NCBI GenBank assembly: GCA_963806635.1
Contig: CAWDZA010000015.1
Span: 868,001-932,000 of the forward strand
DNA: 64,000 bases
Reading direction: 5' to 3'
Source: CAVVEQ01 sp963806635
Lineage (GTDB): Bacteria > Chloroflexota > Anaerolineae > Anaerolineales > Anaerolineaceae
Position 1 is the first letter of the stretch. Each line of letters starts with the position of its first letter. Shown here piece after piece: positions 63,053 through 64,000 of this stretch. The notes beneath the pieces were generated by a model. That model saw only the letters and a list, made by a program, of their open reading frames with translations. It did not search any database and was not told the DNA's origin. Made by a program: the position numbers and the translations under genes.

Positions 63053-63749
63053 AATTGATAACTTACATGTATCGTATGGGGCGATCAAAGCCCTCCAGGG
63101 AATCAGCCTGACGGTTAATGAAGGCGAGATCATCGGCCTCATCGGTGGAAACGGCGCGGGTAAATCCACCACCTTAAATACGATCTCCGGTTTATACCGC
63201 CCAATAAAAGGCTCAATAAAATTCCAGGGGCAGGAAATTACAACAGCACCTTCGTTTGAAATCGTATCAAAGGGTGTGATCCAGGTGCCGGAAGGACGGA
63301 AAATTTTTCCTTCCATGACAGTATTAGAAAACCTGGAAATGGGCGGATTCCTGGAAATGGATAAAGCCACCCGGCAGAAAGATATTGAATCCATCATGAC
63401 TCGTTTTCCGCGCCTGGCGGAAAGAAAAAACCAGGCCGGTGGAACCCTTTCTGGTGGTGAACAACAAATGCTCGCCATAGGTCGTGGATTAATGGCACAT
63501 CCATCCCTACTCTTGCTGGATGAGCCATCCATGGGTTTATCTCCGATCCTGGTTGAACAGATTTTTGAGATCATCCAGGAAATCAACCTTCAGGGAGTAA
63601 GTATTTTGCTGGTTGAACAAAACGCCCAAATGGCGCTAGCCATTGCCAATCGCGCTTACGTGCTCGAAACCGGCAGGATCGTTGTTCAGGGTGAAGCGGA
63701 TAAACTTATGCATGATCCGATGGTTTTAAAGGCGTATCTCGGCGGGTAG
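63042..63749 (+). CDS. livF: Branched-chain amino acid ABC transporter ATP-binding protein
   Basis: 235 residues from ATG 63042. An in-frame ATG 63 bp further upstream lies inside livG and is rejected on family length. Walker A GGNGAGKSTTLN, signature LSGGEQQMLAIGRGL, Walker B LLLLDEPSMGLS, H-loop LVEQNAQMALAI. Last gene of the liv operon. Confidence 0.95.
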   Translation: MLLEIDNLHVSYGAIKALQGISLTVNEGEIIGLIGGNGAGKSTTLNTISGLYRPIKGSIKFQGQEITTAPSFEIVSKGVIQVPEGRKIFPSMTVLENLEMGGFLEMDKATRQKDIESIMTRFPRLAERKNQAGGTLSGGEQQMLAIGRGLMAHPSLLLLDEPSMGLSPILVEQIFEIIQEINLQGVSILLVEQNAQMALAIANRAYVLETGRIVVQGEADKLMHDPMVLKAYLGG

Positions 63750-63773
63750 ACTGGGTTAATAATGGTATACAAT

Positions 63774-63797
63774 AAAAACCGCTTTCGAGCGGTTTTT
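63774..63797 (+). terminator. Terminator of the liv operon
   Basis: AAAAACCGCT, tetraloop TTCG, AGCGGTTTTT: perfect 10-bp stem with a stable UUCG loop. Confidence 0.93.
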
Positions 63798-63836
63798 GAT
63801 TAAATAGATTTTTGAGTTACTTGAAACAGGGATTAA

Positions 63837-64000
63837 ATGTCCGGTCAACCATCGTATCCAGATCGACAACAATTCGTAAAAACCATCCATCACTTGCTGA
63901 TGCACAGTGTTCATGAGATTCTAGGCACATTAGAATCTTCAGGTTTCGTTAAGAGATGCTTCGAAATTATCTTTTTCCTGCCTGTTCGGTATTTTGCAAA
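63837..64000 (+). CDS. Hypothetical protein (3' partial)
   Basis: 54 codons open to the right edge. AGGGA is 5 bp before the ATG. The visible part is basic and His-rich (FVKTIHHLLMHSVHEIL) and ends in a hydrophobic FEIIFFLPVRYFA, perhaps the first membrane segment. No family recognised. Confidence 0.5.
   Translation, partial: MSGQPSYPDRQQFVKTIHHLLMHSVHEILGTLESSGFVKRCFEIIFFLPVRYFA

Overview
The window looks like a chromosomal segment of an anaerobic bacterium, most likely Chloroflexota of the Anaerolineae type. This is inferred from gene content: a fused ADP-forming acyl-CoA synthetase, fused gamma-alpha 2-oxoacid:ferredoxin oxidoreductase, a tungsten-type aldehyde:ferredoxin oxidoreductase, split glycine decarboxylase and RicT/PSP1. 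No 16S rRNA gene is present to prove it. Coding density is high. At least ten genes are broken by one or more small indels while both halves stay conserved, so many of these are probably sequencing or assembly errors.

Layout. 1-3.5 kb: 5'-truncated SDR, frameshifted ornithine-type aminotransferase, pyruvate kinase. 3.5-7.2 kb (minus): korB, korA and a GntR/FadR regulator behind an 18-bp palindrome. 7.2-12.3 kb (minus): M20 amidohydrolase, PIG-L deacetylase, RicT/PSP1, a small Cys-rich protein, glmS. 12.6-16.8 kb: membrane-anchored hypothetical, AOR (minus), MFS transporter. 16.8-20.3 kb: gcvH-gcvPA-gcvPB, then an orphan Flp-like pilin. 20.4-28.2 kb: an Lrp-regulator-led amino-acid catabolism cluster (saccharopine dehydrogenase-like, APC permease, putrescine-type aminotransferase) facing a minus-strand acylating aldehyde dehydrogenase and a GABA-type aminotransferase. 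28.3-31.1 kb: alaS. 31.1-44.2 kb (minus): the most unusual region, described below. 44.3-50.8 kb: class I aminotransferase, hflX, rpmF (minus), a PP2C/SpoIIE-type phosphatase, a small P-loop protein, secD, secF. 50.9-56.2 kb: SDR-type threonine dehydrogenase, a hypothetical gene, glycerate 2-kinase (minus), ADP-forming acyl-CoA synthetase. 56.2-58.1 kb: small hypotheticals, tRNA-Pro(GGG) and a hidden 37-codon membrane-protein gene. 58.2-63.8 kb: a complete branched-chain amino acid ABC transporter (livK, H, M, G, F), then the start of a gene running off the edge.

The standout region reads, in transcription order: rpoN (sigma-54, with an inserted zinc ribbon), a soluble PAS-GAF-PAS histidine kinase and an NtrC-type AAA+ regulator without a DNA-binding domain, all coupled by 4-bp ATGA overlaps. 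Next come a 109-aa two-helix membrane protein, a giant TPR protein of about 1780 residues and a TPR/gingipain-like (C25, clan CD) peptidase with a visible His-Cys dyad. A consensus -24/-12 sigma-54 promoter lies directly upstream of rpoN and a second one directly upstream of the membrane protein. This suggests a self-contained, autoregulated sigma-54 circuit controlling a membrane/TPR/caspase-fold protease module.

Metabolically the window fits peptide or amino-acid fermentation. Transporters (Liv, APC) import amino acids, aminotransferases and glycine cleavage generate 2-oxoacids or C1 units, and Kor and AOR pass electrons to ferredoxin. Acylating aldehyde dehydrogenase and the ADP-forming synthetase could turn acyl-CoA into acids plus ATP.
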